From: Tenebrio molitor
Taxonomy: Eukaryota > Arthropoda > Insecta > Coleoptera > Tenebrionidae
Direction of reading: 5' to 3'
Assembly: GCF_963966145.1 (NCBI RefSeq)
Contig: NC_091049.1
Coordinates: 27,280,001 to 27,344,000 of the forward strand
Length of the DNA stretch: 64,000 bases
The notes under the pieces were generated by a model. The model was not told the DNA's origin and made no database searches. It was given only the letters and a program-made list of their open reading frames with translations. Shown piece after piece: positions 54,315 through 64,000 of the stretch. How positions within the stretch are numbered: the stretch's first letter is position 1; each line of letters starts with the position of its first letter. The position numbers and the translations under genes are program-made.

Positions 54315-54433
54315 ACCCGAAAATTTGTAATTATAAAATGAACAAGAAAAATTTCCTTCACTGTCAATAAAAATAAAGTCGGCCTACATGAAACGACATA
54401 AATAAAACAATTCACTTTGAGAAAAGTTGCAAA

Positions 54434-54600
54434 AATGTCCGAAGAAAATTACGATGTTTCAGTTCCGTGTACTCATCCAGAGTTAAAAAAATATTATAAA
54501 TTGTGCAGTGTCGCATTTGAAACCTGAAAAATCGAAACGGCAATATGAAAAATGTTACAGTGACTTTGAGAGTGATGTAACAAGAAGAATGTGAAAACCG
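54434..54600 (+). pseudogene. Possible second Crypton-like N-terminal fragment
   Basis: ATG 54434 reads MSEENYDVSVPCTHPELKKY; after a frameshift LKPEKSKRQYEKCYSDFES follows. The KSxxxYExxYxxF pattern matches that at 52075-52015. Too short for a firm call. Confidence 0.35.
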
Positions 54601-55503
54601 TGTCGGATAATAATCGGTGCGATTCTCATTTTCGTCTAATTCAAGATTGCTAAGTAACAACATTGCTATCTCTGCAATGTTGTAACAATGTCGATAACCA
54701 TTTTATGATTTTCTCCTATTCTACCCACAAAATTTGAGCAATGATTGTTACTGCCGCGGTCTGTCATGAACATCGTTATTTAACAAGCGTCGCGATTGCG
54801 CAGTTTCCTTAGCTAGTGGACATTGCTCACGTCAAACGTCAAATCCGCGTTAATTAATTTAAAAATTGATTCTTGCCGTTCTTCTGCTAACGTTAAAAAA
54901 AGGAACAAGAAGAATAACTTCCAGCAAATGGAAATTATGGTCCAAACGTTGGAGAAGGAGCATAATTATTTTAGTAATTTAATTTATTTTAATTTCTTAT
55001 CAATTTATATTCTAATTTCAATCTGGCCTTGAAAGCACAACAGAACTTCTTAATAGCAAAAAAATACATATTATTCAATTTTTTGACCTATATATGTATT
55101 AGTGAGTATTACACTTACTGATTTTTAACATTTTCCACGATATTTTGAAAATGCATAAGAAAATTTGCTGCAACCAAGTCCATCTTTCAAGTTAGCAAGA
55201 TCATTTGTCAATTGTCACACGTTTACATGTATAACAATCTTCTGTGTATGATTCTGTGAGCATCTCACTCGTTACACATTTCCTAACTAGTAACATAGGT
55301 AAATAGTTATCGAAACTTTTCTCTGAACTACGTAACAGGCTCATTAATTTTTGATTGCCTTAATTGTCCAATCCATACTTTGGAAAAATATAATTAACGT
55401 TCGATTTCTATCTGTAACAGACTTCATTCGCTGCTTGTTTTTCCAACGATACCACGATGGTGTAACAATGTATACCTTGCTTTTGAAAATAAAATCAACT
55501 GTT
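54601..55503. other. Spacer and 5' flank of OR9
   Basis: No gene. 55250-55503 is the type-c OR 5' flank, shared with OR7 and OR10. It contains AGGTAAATAGTTATCG (55297-55312), the empty site of the TIR element at 61656. Confidence 0.6.
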
Positions 55504-57852
55504 ATGGATTACCTGCATCAGAACCTCCTAAATGGTAAGTTCATTAAAACATTACTGGTCAACTTCCTCGTGAGCATTTTTTAGAGGACCCCATGAAAAT
55601 GGTTCGTGTGTTGGGCAGCGATATTTATCAGACAAGAATTGGTAAATTCGTACTGAAGTTAACGTTTATTTTCTACTTGGCATTGTTAGTCGCTCAACTC
55701 TACTTCTTCTTTCTGGCAGCGACCATAGAAAACTTGATCAATCATGCACCGCTCTTCTTGCAAATGTGTTACGTAATGCCTGTCCAGAAACGACACAACT
55801 TATTCCTAAAGTTTTTGTTTTAGGCCGAATTCGCAATCACCGTTCTATTGTACAAAAATAAAATTGTAGAACAAGTAATGGAAGTGATCGATTTGTGGGA
55901 GATCGATTCCGCCGGTGAAGAAACTAAACAGAGAATCACAAGAGAATCCAGACGAATAAATATGTTTGTGGCAATCAACACTATCCTGGCTGTGACGTGG
56001 GCCACCACTCATCTTTTCCATGAAGCCACAGAGACGGTTTTTGTTCGATATATTTTTGACTTGTTGTTTCCTCGGCAGGCTGACTTTCTTTTCATTTTGT
56101 TTAATTTAACGCTTTATGTAGCAACTTTTGTCATGATTGCACATTCTTATGAAGTGATTTATGCGACGCAGCACGTGAAATTTCAGATATACATGTGTAA
56201 AACATTCATCCAAGAAATGACAATTGGTACGAATTCTGAAGAGATGCTAATTTATAATGCATATTATCAACAGTTGACAGAGTCGAGACTCAAGTTTTTA
56301 ATCAACAGACATTGTGACTTTATCCGGTAATGAATTGTTCATGGAATTTTTGTCATCTCAGTTCATAGTCTCCCATGTTTTGAATTCAATTTTCTTCTAA
56401 TTTTTCTTCATCTGAAACCTTTTTGTTTCTTCACGTTCACATTTTGATCTGTACTTAAATTTTAAATTTTTCAAGCGGTCTTCCTCATGTTTTCTTAGCT
56501 CTTTGCAATACTCAATATCAAATAAAGCTGTTCTGTTACAGATGGAGAGATAATGCGTTGCTCGTAATGAAAAATCTCATAGTGCCATTTACTTTTGGCG
56601 CCATCATCATCACTACAAGTCTTGCTCTTACCCTCCTACAAGTAAGAAACTGCTTCTCTAAATTCTCTCTTTTTGCTAACCACGTTATAGTTATTTACGA
56701 ACCAAGTGCGGGAACACGATGTTCCCGCATGAGCGCATTTTTTAAAGCACGAGCGACGAAGGAGGGAGTGCCTTTAATTAATGCGCGAATGAACGAAAGA
56801 TGTCTTCACGCAAGTGGTTCGTACAATATTTTTTGTACGAAAATTAAATTAAAATTTTTTGTTTTAATACATTAAACATAAACGAACATAAAACCAAGTA
56901 GGCAGTGATCTTTGGTTATTGGAAACAATTGTTTCACTTGATTTTCAATTTTTGCAATAATTTGTGAATTTTGTAGTAACAATTCTCAACGATTATAAAT
57001 CTTTCCGTAATTTTTTAATGGAGGAAAACCCAGGGAAGTTGTATTTTATGAACTAAATTTTATTATTATCAAGCCAGATTTTTTTTTAATGTCTCAAAGG
57101 GCCAGTGTTTTTTGCAATTTTTACATTCGAGTCGACCGGGAAGCACTCGTTTCGGAGCGAGCGTTGAATGTTGGAAGCGTTGCTTTCAAGGCCATGAGTA
57201 CAAAAATATTATTACAGTGTTTTCCTTTTTATTTTCCTCTTTTGTCAATTGTATTTCACTATTTCTGGACATTTAATAGAAATAGGAAATATTTTTGAGA
57301 AATAGTGAAATACAATTGACAAAATAGGAAAACCAAAAGAAAAACAGTGTAAAGCCCAAATTCTAAGTCGAATGAATTTTTATAAAATCAACCTGTATGA
57401 CGAAACATGTCAATTTTTTGAGTAGATCTATATTATAGGATGAGATCCCGTCCCGCAGTTGTCTGTTCGCGGTTTGGGCCTTGTTTACCATCACAAGTCT
57501 GATAACAGCTGGACACTTTTTAGAACACGAGGTTGGTCACTTTGAAAAGTTTACTTTGATGTAGAATTATTTTTCAGTCGGAGAAAATGTTGGAAAGTTT
57601 TTCCATACCAAAATGGTACACCTGGAATATCAAAAACAAAAAGCTTCTGTTGACAATTTTGACAAACACGACCAGACCGATCAGCATAAAATTTACAGAC
57701 AGTTTTATCATAAACTTCACTTTATTTGCGTTCGTGAGTATAACTTTTGGTGAATATATCATCGATTAGATATTTGTTTTAATTTTCAGATTGGCAAGAC
57801 ACTCTACTCGATAGTTTCGCTCTTCTTGAGTACAAAAATTGGAAAGCATTGA
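55504..57852 (+). CDS. Odorant receptor OR9 (type c), complete, 377 aa
   Basis: Exons 55504-55534, 55585-55772, 55824-56326, 56542-56641, 57439-57531, 57578-57733 and 57790-57852. Very close to OR7 (MDYLHQNLLN, EDPMKMVRV, AEFAITVLLYKN, LFHEATETVF, KMLESFSIPKWYTW, LYSIVSLFLS). Differences include IGTNSEEMLIYNAYYQQLTE near the end of exon 3, and exon 5, where ISWRS has become IPSRS and LEDE is LEHE. The frame is open. Intron 4 (797 bp) holds a hairpin element and a second palindromic element. Confidence 0.86.
56688..56870 (+). mobile_element. Hairpin element in OR9 intron 4
   Basis: Starts TAGTTATTTACG right after CCACGTTA, the same insertion point as in OR7. Arms GAACCAAGTGCGGGAACA and inverse CACGCAAGTGGTTC; apex CACGAGCGACGAAGGAGGGAGTG. 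The right end is less clear (about 56870). Confidence 0.65.
57214..57351. repeat. 138-bp palindromic element
   Basis: ACAGTGTTTTCCTTTTTATT and, inverted, ACACTGTTTTTCTTTTGGTT are the ends of ~50-bp arms containing TTGTCAATTGTATTTCACTA; the spacer is ~35 bp. In OR9 intron 4. Confidence 0.8.
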
Positions 57853-58849
57853 TTCGCTATTAAATCTTTAGTGATTGTTGTTCACTGACATTCCCAATGT
57901 CTTAAGAGAATATACTATTCAATAGTGCTATTAATTATTACAAGATGTAACAACACCAATCATCTTTTGTAACAATTTAGAAATTTGACAGTTCAACAAG
58001 TACTATAGGTTATTCTACGAATGATTTTTCTTTTTCATTAACACTTACAATTTGTATGATTCATATTTTTCAAATCTAAATGTTATGGCACAATAGAACA
58101 TGTCAAACAATTAAACACACAGCACCTGAATATTTAAAGTAAACAACTTAATTTGCATAGAATAAACAAATAAAGTGAATGAACAGTATTTTACCCCACC
58201 ATCATTTTCTTGTGCAGTAAATCTTCTAAATAATTATAACAACCAGAAAATGTAATCACAGCCATGCGGCCACCGAGCTACCCAATTCTTTCTTATTTAG
58301 AAAGTACCTTAGCAGAAATTGAACATCATTTTACTTACGTTTTTAAACATTTTTGACGGAGATGAATAGAAATAAATTTTAAAATCTAACATAACGGATG
58401 TTCACAATCTAGCACATTTGTGTTGGCTGTGGTTTGAAATATGCTTGACGTTACATAAACTACAACTTGCAAATATGAACATAACGTGAACTGCTTCTTT
58501 AATGCGCCCGATACACTCTCCGAAAAACTGTGCAGTCCAGGCCTTCCGTATTTCCGGAGCGTCTGTGGTAGAAAACTGCGTAGACTGTTCGGGTGACCGG
58601 ATGAGAATGAAAAATCGATTCTGAATAACTGTGCAGTTCCAAACGTCAAACCAACCGCAGTGTGTGTGGCGTTGTCAGTTCAGTTTAACTGAGGCGCCTT
58701 TCAGACAACATGAGTCTAGAATTTCTTCAACAGTTTATCAAGATTTACGAGTCGGAACCGTACATTTGGCAGATTAAAAGAACCTAAACTCTATCGTGAT
58801 AGTGTGAAAAAGGAAGATTCCTCTACGCAGGCATTTTTTGTGGTAACTT
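57853..58849. other. OR9 3' flank, no gene
   Basis: Matches the OR7 flank to ~58150. At 58259-58283 is a 25-bp piece of the SINE head (GCCATGCGGCCACCGAGCTA on plus). No coding signal in the rest. Confidence 0.5.
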
Positions 58850-58881
58850 ACTTTTGGGAGGTTCTAATACTGGTAATCGAT
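58850..58881 (-). pseudogene. Second inverted, decayed OR exon 1
   Basis: Minus strand reads ATC GAT TAC CAG TAT TAG AAC CTC, that is MDYQYxNL with the start mutated to Ile and one stop. The upstream side (58882-59040) is a decayed type-c flank. Related to 50352-50382. Confidence 0.6.
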
Positions 58882-59071
58882 AACTCTTGATTTTATTTCC
58901 AAACGAAAGGAATCAATTTTTACATGAATAATACAATCGAGGGATTGTTATAAAAACAAGCACCAAATCAAATATGTTACCGAACGAAATCGAACGCTTC
59001 AATTATATCTTTTTTGACTGGGCGATTTAGGTAATCAAGAACAAATGGACATATTGAGTAGTTCACAAAAA

Positions 59072-59330
59072 ACTCTGATAACTGCTAGGGGAGATTTTTA
59101 TATTATCTACGCAGCCATGACGAAAAATGCTGTGACATCCAAAGAGTTTTGTTGTTTTTGTGTAGCCTTAACCAACAAAAAATTAGTGAAATTTAGCTAG
59201 AACATAAAAGCGCGTTCAAATTCTTGTCGAGGGAAGGAAATGGACCCAAGAATATTAACCAGAGGATATGGCGGCGCCTCGGCCAGAAAACTCAAACTGG
59301 GACGAAAAAGATGCACTTTTTGGCCTTGAT
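59072..59330 (+). repeat. Duplicated noncoding segment, second copy
   Basis: See 53507-53825. Confidence 0.6.
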
Positions 59331-59371
59331 ACACAAATAATTATTTTTTTCTACTTTGCGTTCGTACTGAT

Positions 59372-59403
59372 GCTATTACGATACTGTTTTGCGTATCGTA
59401 ATA
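59372..59403. repeat. Small perfect hairpin
   Basis: CTATTACGATAC, 8-nt loop, GTATCGTAATAG. Confidence 0.8.
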
Positions 59404-59585
59404 GGAAAAGGCGTGAAATAATAATAATACTAAAAATAGTGAAATTTAATTTTTTAATGTTGACGGATACTGTGGTGTCGCGGCAGACCGCAGACGTGAC
59501 CTTGGATGGAATCCTTCAACTTTAACGGTTTTAAATTTTAAATTATTTTTTTTTTATTGAAAAAGTGGCAAAGTAGAAAAAATAC

Positions 59586-59706
59586 TGTATGCCATCTCGT
59601 TTATAAGGCATTTTATCGCACATACTCCTTTAGGGCACTCCTCGCTACGCTCGTCGTGCTCTAAAACCGTGCGTGCGATAAAATGCTTCTTATAAGACTC
59701 GTATAA
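59586..59706. repeat. Hairpin element, apex CACTCCTCGCTACGCTCG
   Basis: Arms CTTATAAGAAGCATTTTATC (minus) and TTTATAAGGCATTTTATCGC (plus) over the apex GGGCACTCCTCGCTACGCTC, which is close to the apex at 32272-32300. The right side ends ATAGTATATTATA on the minus strand. Confidence 0.65.
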
Positions 59707-60849
59707 TATACTATTTTTTCCATATCATAATGAAAGTGGCACTTTTTTACACGCAAAATCGTAGTGAAAATAGTACTTTCGCTGGTGCCGCTGGTGGGGC
59801 TTACTACAATGATGTTGTTTCAAATAAATATTGTATAAATACGTCCCAAGCGTCAATGTCTTGTTGAATCAACGAGGTAGTTGAAGCTCTAAACAATCCA
59901 ATGGTATTAAATGAATGAGTTGCGTTCCCAAATAATCTTGAAGAATTAAATAATATTAAACAAGCGTAAGGGAAACAGTTTTTCTAGATTTGTGCAAGGA
60001 ATATACTAAAATTGTTTTAGTTTCTTTTTTCAAAAATATTCAAAAGAAGTGATTTTTTTTCACACTGATCCACCAACATTTGCTTTTGCTTTTTAGTTGC
60101 ATTTGTTCCCAGCTTTTTAATTTGTATATGACAATTATTAAATAAATTACGTTAGACAACTTCGATTTGTTGTATTTTGCAGTGTTGCCATATAAACTGT
60201 ACTCTTTTTTACGAATGCCTAAAAATGTGTTGCGAACACTTGTCAAGAATAGGCTTTCTTTCCACCATTCGCAATTTATTCTTCGCAAAAATGCGCATTC
60301 GCAAATAAACGATCATAGTCAAGAATTGACCCCATGCAGTTGTATGTAGTGATCTTCTCTGGCGGTTGTTTTCCTTTTAGCCCCTTGTCCTCTTTTTCTG
60401 TTAATAAAGCTGCCAGGCCAGTAGTTCCATTGCGGTAGCTCTTTTTACCACAATTTTTTTGATACAGTAGAGTCCGGATATAGTGAACTTTAAAACTGGT
60501 TCACTATTTCCGAGGTTTACTAAAAAGGAAAATAAAATTTCTCATACGTTTACCATTAAATATGTATGTATTTTATACGGTTACATTTAGATGAAGTATA
60601 GTAGTTTATTTAACAAGTTTGTGTGTAATTTGGGGTCTTTATGGCATGAGTGGCCAGTTTAAAACGCGTGTGAAACGGGCGTTTTAAAGGCCCGGAGCCG
60701 ACCCGAACCTTCAAAAGCGGAAAGGGCACTCACCTTCCCAAAATTGACGACGGGACCGGACTTTCCAAAAATCAACAACTGGCCCGGACGTTCCACAAAT
60801 CGACAACGGCTGTCTTTTTGGAAAGCCCGGGCCGGTTCTCTTTTTGGAA
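59707..60849. other. Spacer, no gene
   Basis: AT-rich; only short frames. 60608-60690 is a half copy of the hairpin arm found at 5721-5841. Confidence 0.45.
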
Positions 60850-61340
60850 AATCGGAGCCCGCTGTCGATTCCGGGTGGGCTCCGGGTGGGTTCTGGGTCG
60901 GTTCCGGTTGGGTTCTGGGTCGGCTCCGAGCAGGTTCCGGATCGGTTCCGGTGAGTTCCGAGTCTACTCTGGTTGGTTCCGGGGGCCCCCGGGTCGACTC
61001 CGGGCGGATGCCGGTTGATTTTCGGATCGGCTCCAGGTGAGTTCGGGGTAGACTCCAGTGGGTTAAGGGTCGACCCCGGGTGAGTCCCGGCTCGGCTCCG
61101 GGTCTATTCCGGTTTGGCTCCGGGTGGGTTTCGATTCGGCTCCGGGTGCGTCCCAGGTCGGCTCCGAGTCTATTCCGGTTTGGCTCCGGGTGGGTCCTGG
61201 GTCGGCTCTGGTTGGTTCCGGGGGCCTCTGGGTCGACTCCGGGCGTATGCCGGTTGATTTCCGGGTCGGCTCCGGGTGGGTCCCGGGTCGGCTCCTGGTG
61301 AGTTTCAGGTAGGGGTTAAGTTTGACTCCGGGTAGATACC
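60850..61340. repeat. GC-rich minisatellite
   Basis: About 490 bp of imperfect units built on GGCTCCGGGTGGGTTCCGGG and GGTCGGCTCCGGGTC, in an otherwise AT-rich region. Higher-order repeat: GGTTGGTTCCGGGGGCC..GGTCGACTCCGGGCG occurs at ~60970 and ~61210. Frames are open in several phases only because the units lack stops. Confidence 0.85.
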
Positions 61341-61350
61341 GAGTTCCGTG

Positions 61351-61470
61351 AATTTAGTAGGCCATCTCGTAGCCTATTCACAACTATTTAATTTGGTGCA
61401 TAGATAATTAAAATCGCCTAATGAATAAGGGAGCTATGGACTCATCTTCTTTTTTGGAGATACCTGTGTA
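61351..61470. mobile_element. Solo arm of the 14836 foldback element
   Basis: Matches 15445-15564 (GTAGCCTATT..AACTATTTAATTTGG, TTATGGACTCGTCTTC) with point changes; the left part of the element is missing. Confidence 0.7.
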
Positions 61471-61655
61471 AATGAAATTTCAAACCGACCTGATAAATAA
61501 ACGTAATTTCTTGATATTCCACTTAAATAATCAAATTAATTATTTTGTCGAATTAAGGTACATCTTGTACAAAACACGTTAGGAAATGCCATTTTGTATG
61601 ATTCTGTTAGCATCTCACTCGTTACACATTTCGTAACTAGTAACATAGGTAAATA

Positions 61656-63744
61656 CAGGGTGTACAAAAAATGGCGTTCAAACTACTTACTACCTTATCG
61701 AGGATGTTTAAATGTACATGAAAAAAATATGGAAAAAATGTTTCCGACAAAAAAATCAATTATTTTTATTATTATTATTAACGGTAGTCAGCCATTCCAT
61801 TATGACGGACGGGACAAATCGGAAACATTTATTCAAAAGTTCTTTTTTTTTTAATCAATTAGTACTTATATTGAAACAAGATTTGACAGTACTGTTCAAT
61901 GTGATCCAATGATTCATTTTATTGCTAAGTTTTATCGCCTTTATTGTTTACTTGTTTTTTTTTTTAATTGCAAAGTTGAATGACGGACGGGACATGAACA
62001 TAATGTTAAAATAAATTCTAAGTGTATTATCTACAAAATATGCGAAATTATTAATAAACCAAGTAGAACTAATATTACACTGATGTTGTAATTTTTAAAT
62101 CAATGAAATGTAGCAGTCACATTTAAGAAATGGTGAATGAATAAGTGATTATTGATTTTTTTAAATCATGATAGACGGGACATGACGGACGGGACAATAA
62201 TTACTTTCAATTTTAATATACTTTATTTTACCAACCATTACAATAAACAAGTACTTTTAACTACAAAATGAACAAAAATAACAATAATTCGTACTTCATT
62301 TTATAAACAAAGTTCAAAATTCAAAAATCGTAATAAGAAAACTTTCTGTTTATGAGTACTTGTCGGTAAAGGGTTTTTAACTTTTTTGAAGGCTTTACTC
62401 AATGTTTGAGGACATTTGCAGGCACACAACTGAGAACCTGATAATTTCAACTTTTCCTCCTGTTTTCTTCAACTTTTTCCTGAATCTTCTTTTACGAGCC
62501 CTTTCAGATATTCTTTTCTCGTTCGATAAAACAGCATTACTCTTCAATGAAACTCTTTCTCCTGCTCTTTCCACTCTCTTTCTTTGAGCGTCATGTTATA
62601 GAAACCCTTCTCCCTTATTACTTGATGTAATCTTGTGTCAGTATCGCCGCGAAGCCTTTTTATTTTGTTTTTTGAATCTTTCTTTCCTCTTTGCATCCAT
62701 TTTTGTCTATATGTACAAAAAATATGCATAAACCATTTATTAGGCAGATTTCGTTTATAGAAAAATAAAAAATGTAGCAAAAGTTAATGTAAATAACTAA
62801 AAACTATTATAGGAGTAATTTTTATATCACATGTTTCACATTATTATTTATTTTATGACGGACGGGACAGGAAAAATGGTGCTCTAATGTTCGCAAATGG
62901 CACCATATATTTTTTTTAAATAGTTTCTCTTCATATATCGGTCCTTCTACTTTAATACATAAAAGTAACAATAACCGATTCAAGGACATTATGGTTTATT
63001 TTCAATTATCTTGAGTTTTGCATGACGGACGGGACACGAAAAACATACTTTTTGTAAACTTGTGTAAATAAATATGCATACATACCTTTGTTACAAAGAC
63101 ACACTGAACAATTACGCCTTAATTGTATGACACAAAAACATTTTTGTCACATGTCAAAATATCCGAAAACAGTAGCTACACAGCAACTAGATTTTGATGC
63201 GAATTAGAAGCTTTTTGCAAGCGCTCTCATTACGAAAGTGTTTTTTCATTTAAATCAAAAAAAATATTTAAACGTTCAGATTCAAATGTGATTTTGGACA
63301 TTTTAAATCCAAAGTGACATTATTAACAAATCGATTCTAAAAAATAGCTAAATTCATTTTTTGTTGAAACGGTTTCATTTATCGTGGAATGGCTCTAATA
63401 CAATCTAAACAAAGGCATATACGTACATCATTACCTTGAAATGTTACCTTAGTGGATTTAAAATAATTTTTTCGATTTCCAAAGCTTCTAAATTCTCTGT
63501 TATGCAAGATTAGATATTGGTAGTGAGTGATCTTGTACTTTGTGATAATATGTACGATAAGAGGTAGCTGCCATGACAATTTCATACTAATATTTCAAAA
63601 TAATTGACCTGTTAAGTGCCACTTTCAAAGACCGCCAAATCAGCAAATAAGTCCAATAGAATTTTTTTAACATTTTTCTGACGTTTACGGTAATCTCTTC
63701 TACACCGTAGTGCACCGTTAGTACGCCATTTTTGGGACACCCTG
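61656..63744. mobile_element. 2089-bp TIR element with proven TA target site
   Basis: CAGGGTGTACAAAAAATGGC at the left and inverse GCCATTTTTGGGACACCCTG at the right, TA on both sides. The unfilled site is in the OR9 5' flank (AGGTAAATAGTTATCG). Inside are five identical 14-mers TGACGGACGGGACA and, on the minus strand, a broken basic coding region (62780-62300: NMTLKEREWKEQEKEF, KNPLPTSTHKQKVF) that may derive from a transposon-borne protein. No recognisable transposase. Confidence 0.8.
61803..63036 (+). repeat. Five dispersed 14-mers TGACGGACGGGACA
   Basis: Perfect copies at 61803-61816, 61981-61994, 62183-62196, 62856-62869 and 63023-63036, all in the same orientation, plus a partial copy (TAGACGGGACA) at 62172. 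Spacings are 178, 202, 673 and 167 bp. Confidence 0.9.
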
Positions 63745-63946
63745 TAGTTATCGAAGCTTTTCTCTGAACTACGTAATAGGCACATTAGTTTTTGATTACC
63801 TAATTTGTCCAATCCATACTTTGGAAAAATATAATTGATATGTTCGATTTCTTTCTGTAACACACTTCATTCGCTGCTTGTTTTTCCAACGATACCACAA
63901 TGGTGTAACAATGTATACCTTGCTTTTGAAAATAAAATCAACAGTT
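63745..63946 (+). promoter_or_regulatory. Type-c OR 5' flank of OR10
   Basis: Shared with OR7 (42108-42294) and OR9 (55306-55503), including AATTTGTCCAATCCATACTT and GCTTTTGAAAATAAAATCAA just before the ATG. Promoter role inferred. Confidence 0.4.
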
Positions 63947-64000
63947 ATGGATTACCTGCATCAGAACCTCCTAAATGGTAAGTTCATTAAAACATTACTG
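63947..64000 (+). CDS. Odorant receptor OR10 (type c), exon 1 only, cut by window end
   Basis: ATG at 63947 reads MDYLHQNLLN and ends at donor GTAAGT (exon 63947-63977), identical in layout to OR7 and OR9. The rest lies beyond the window. Confidence 0.8.
   Translation, partial: MDYLHQNLLNGKFIKTLL

Noticed and set aside
60744..61312. Proteins of 60-100 aa in all plus frames
   Set aside because: Artefacts of a stop-free GC-rich minisatellite.
61656..63744. CRISPR-like array formed by the TGACGGACGGGACA repeats
   Set aside because: Spacings are irregular (167-673 bp), the repeat is only 14 bp, and the context is a eukaryotic transposon.

Overview
The window is nuclear DNA of an insect, most likely a beetle and possibly a tenebrionid such as Tribolium. 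It is AT-rich, its genes have short GT-AG introns (46-56 nt), and it is full of TA-flanked terminal-inverted-repeat (TIR) elements and decayed retrotransposons. The species call is inference. The window is dominated by a same-strand tandem array of odorant receptor (OR, 7tm_6 family) genes, numbered OR1 to OR10 here.

Each complete OR has the same seven-exon layout: a 31-nt first exon, exon 2 (TM1), a ~53-nt intron, a long exon 3 (TM2-TM4), exon 4 (TM5), exon 5 (TM6), exon 6 (PKWYTW..RPI..KFTDSF) and a short exon 7 (TM7, LYSILSVF). OR2, OR3, OR4, OR5, OR6, OR7 and OR9 read through completely (374-378 aa). OR1 and OR10 are cut by the window edges. OR8 is a pseudogene. Two paralogous gustatory-receptor-like fragments, both broken, lie downstream of OR1 and OR3.

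Layout: OR1 end, GR fragment 1, LINE-A copy 1, OR2 (intron 4 swollen by R4-like retrotransposons, 6.1-11.9 kb), repeat-rich spacer (12.4-19.5 kb), OR3, GR fragment 2, LINE-A copy 2, OR4, LINE-A copy 3 (split by a second LINE), OR5, OR6, inverted R4-like copy, OR7 (intron 4 holds three nested elements, 43.5-48.5 kb), a transposon graveyard with two Crypton-like relics and OR8, then OR9, a GC-rich minisatellite, a 2.1-kb TIR element and OR10. The repeated order GR / LINE-A / OR-type-a / OR-type-b shows that the array grew by segmental duplication of multi-gene blocks. Recombination and gene conversion are visible at several junctions.

The least explained structure is a dispersed family of small hairpin elements. 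They begin with TAG(T/C)TATTT, followed at once by long inverted arms that are largely unrelated between copies, around a CpG-rich apical core that is partly conserved. At least a dozen occur here. In three cases paralogous empty sites show they are real insertions; two copies (OR7 and OR9 intron 4) sit at the same site yet have different arms. All readings were done by eye, so element boundaries can be off by a few bases.
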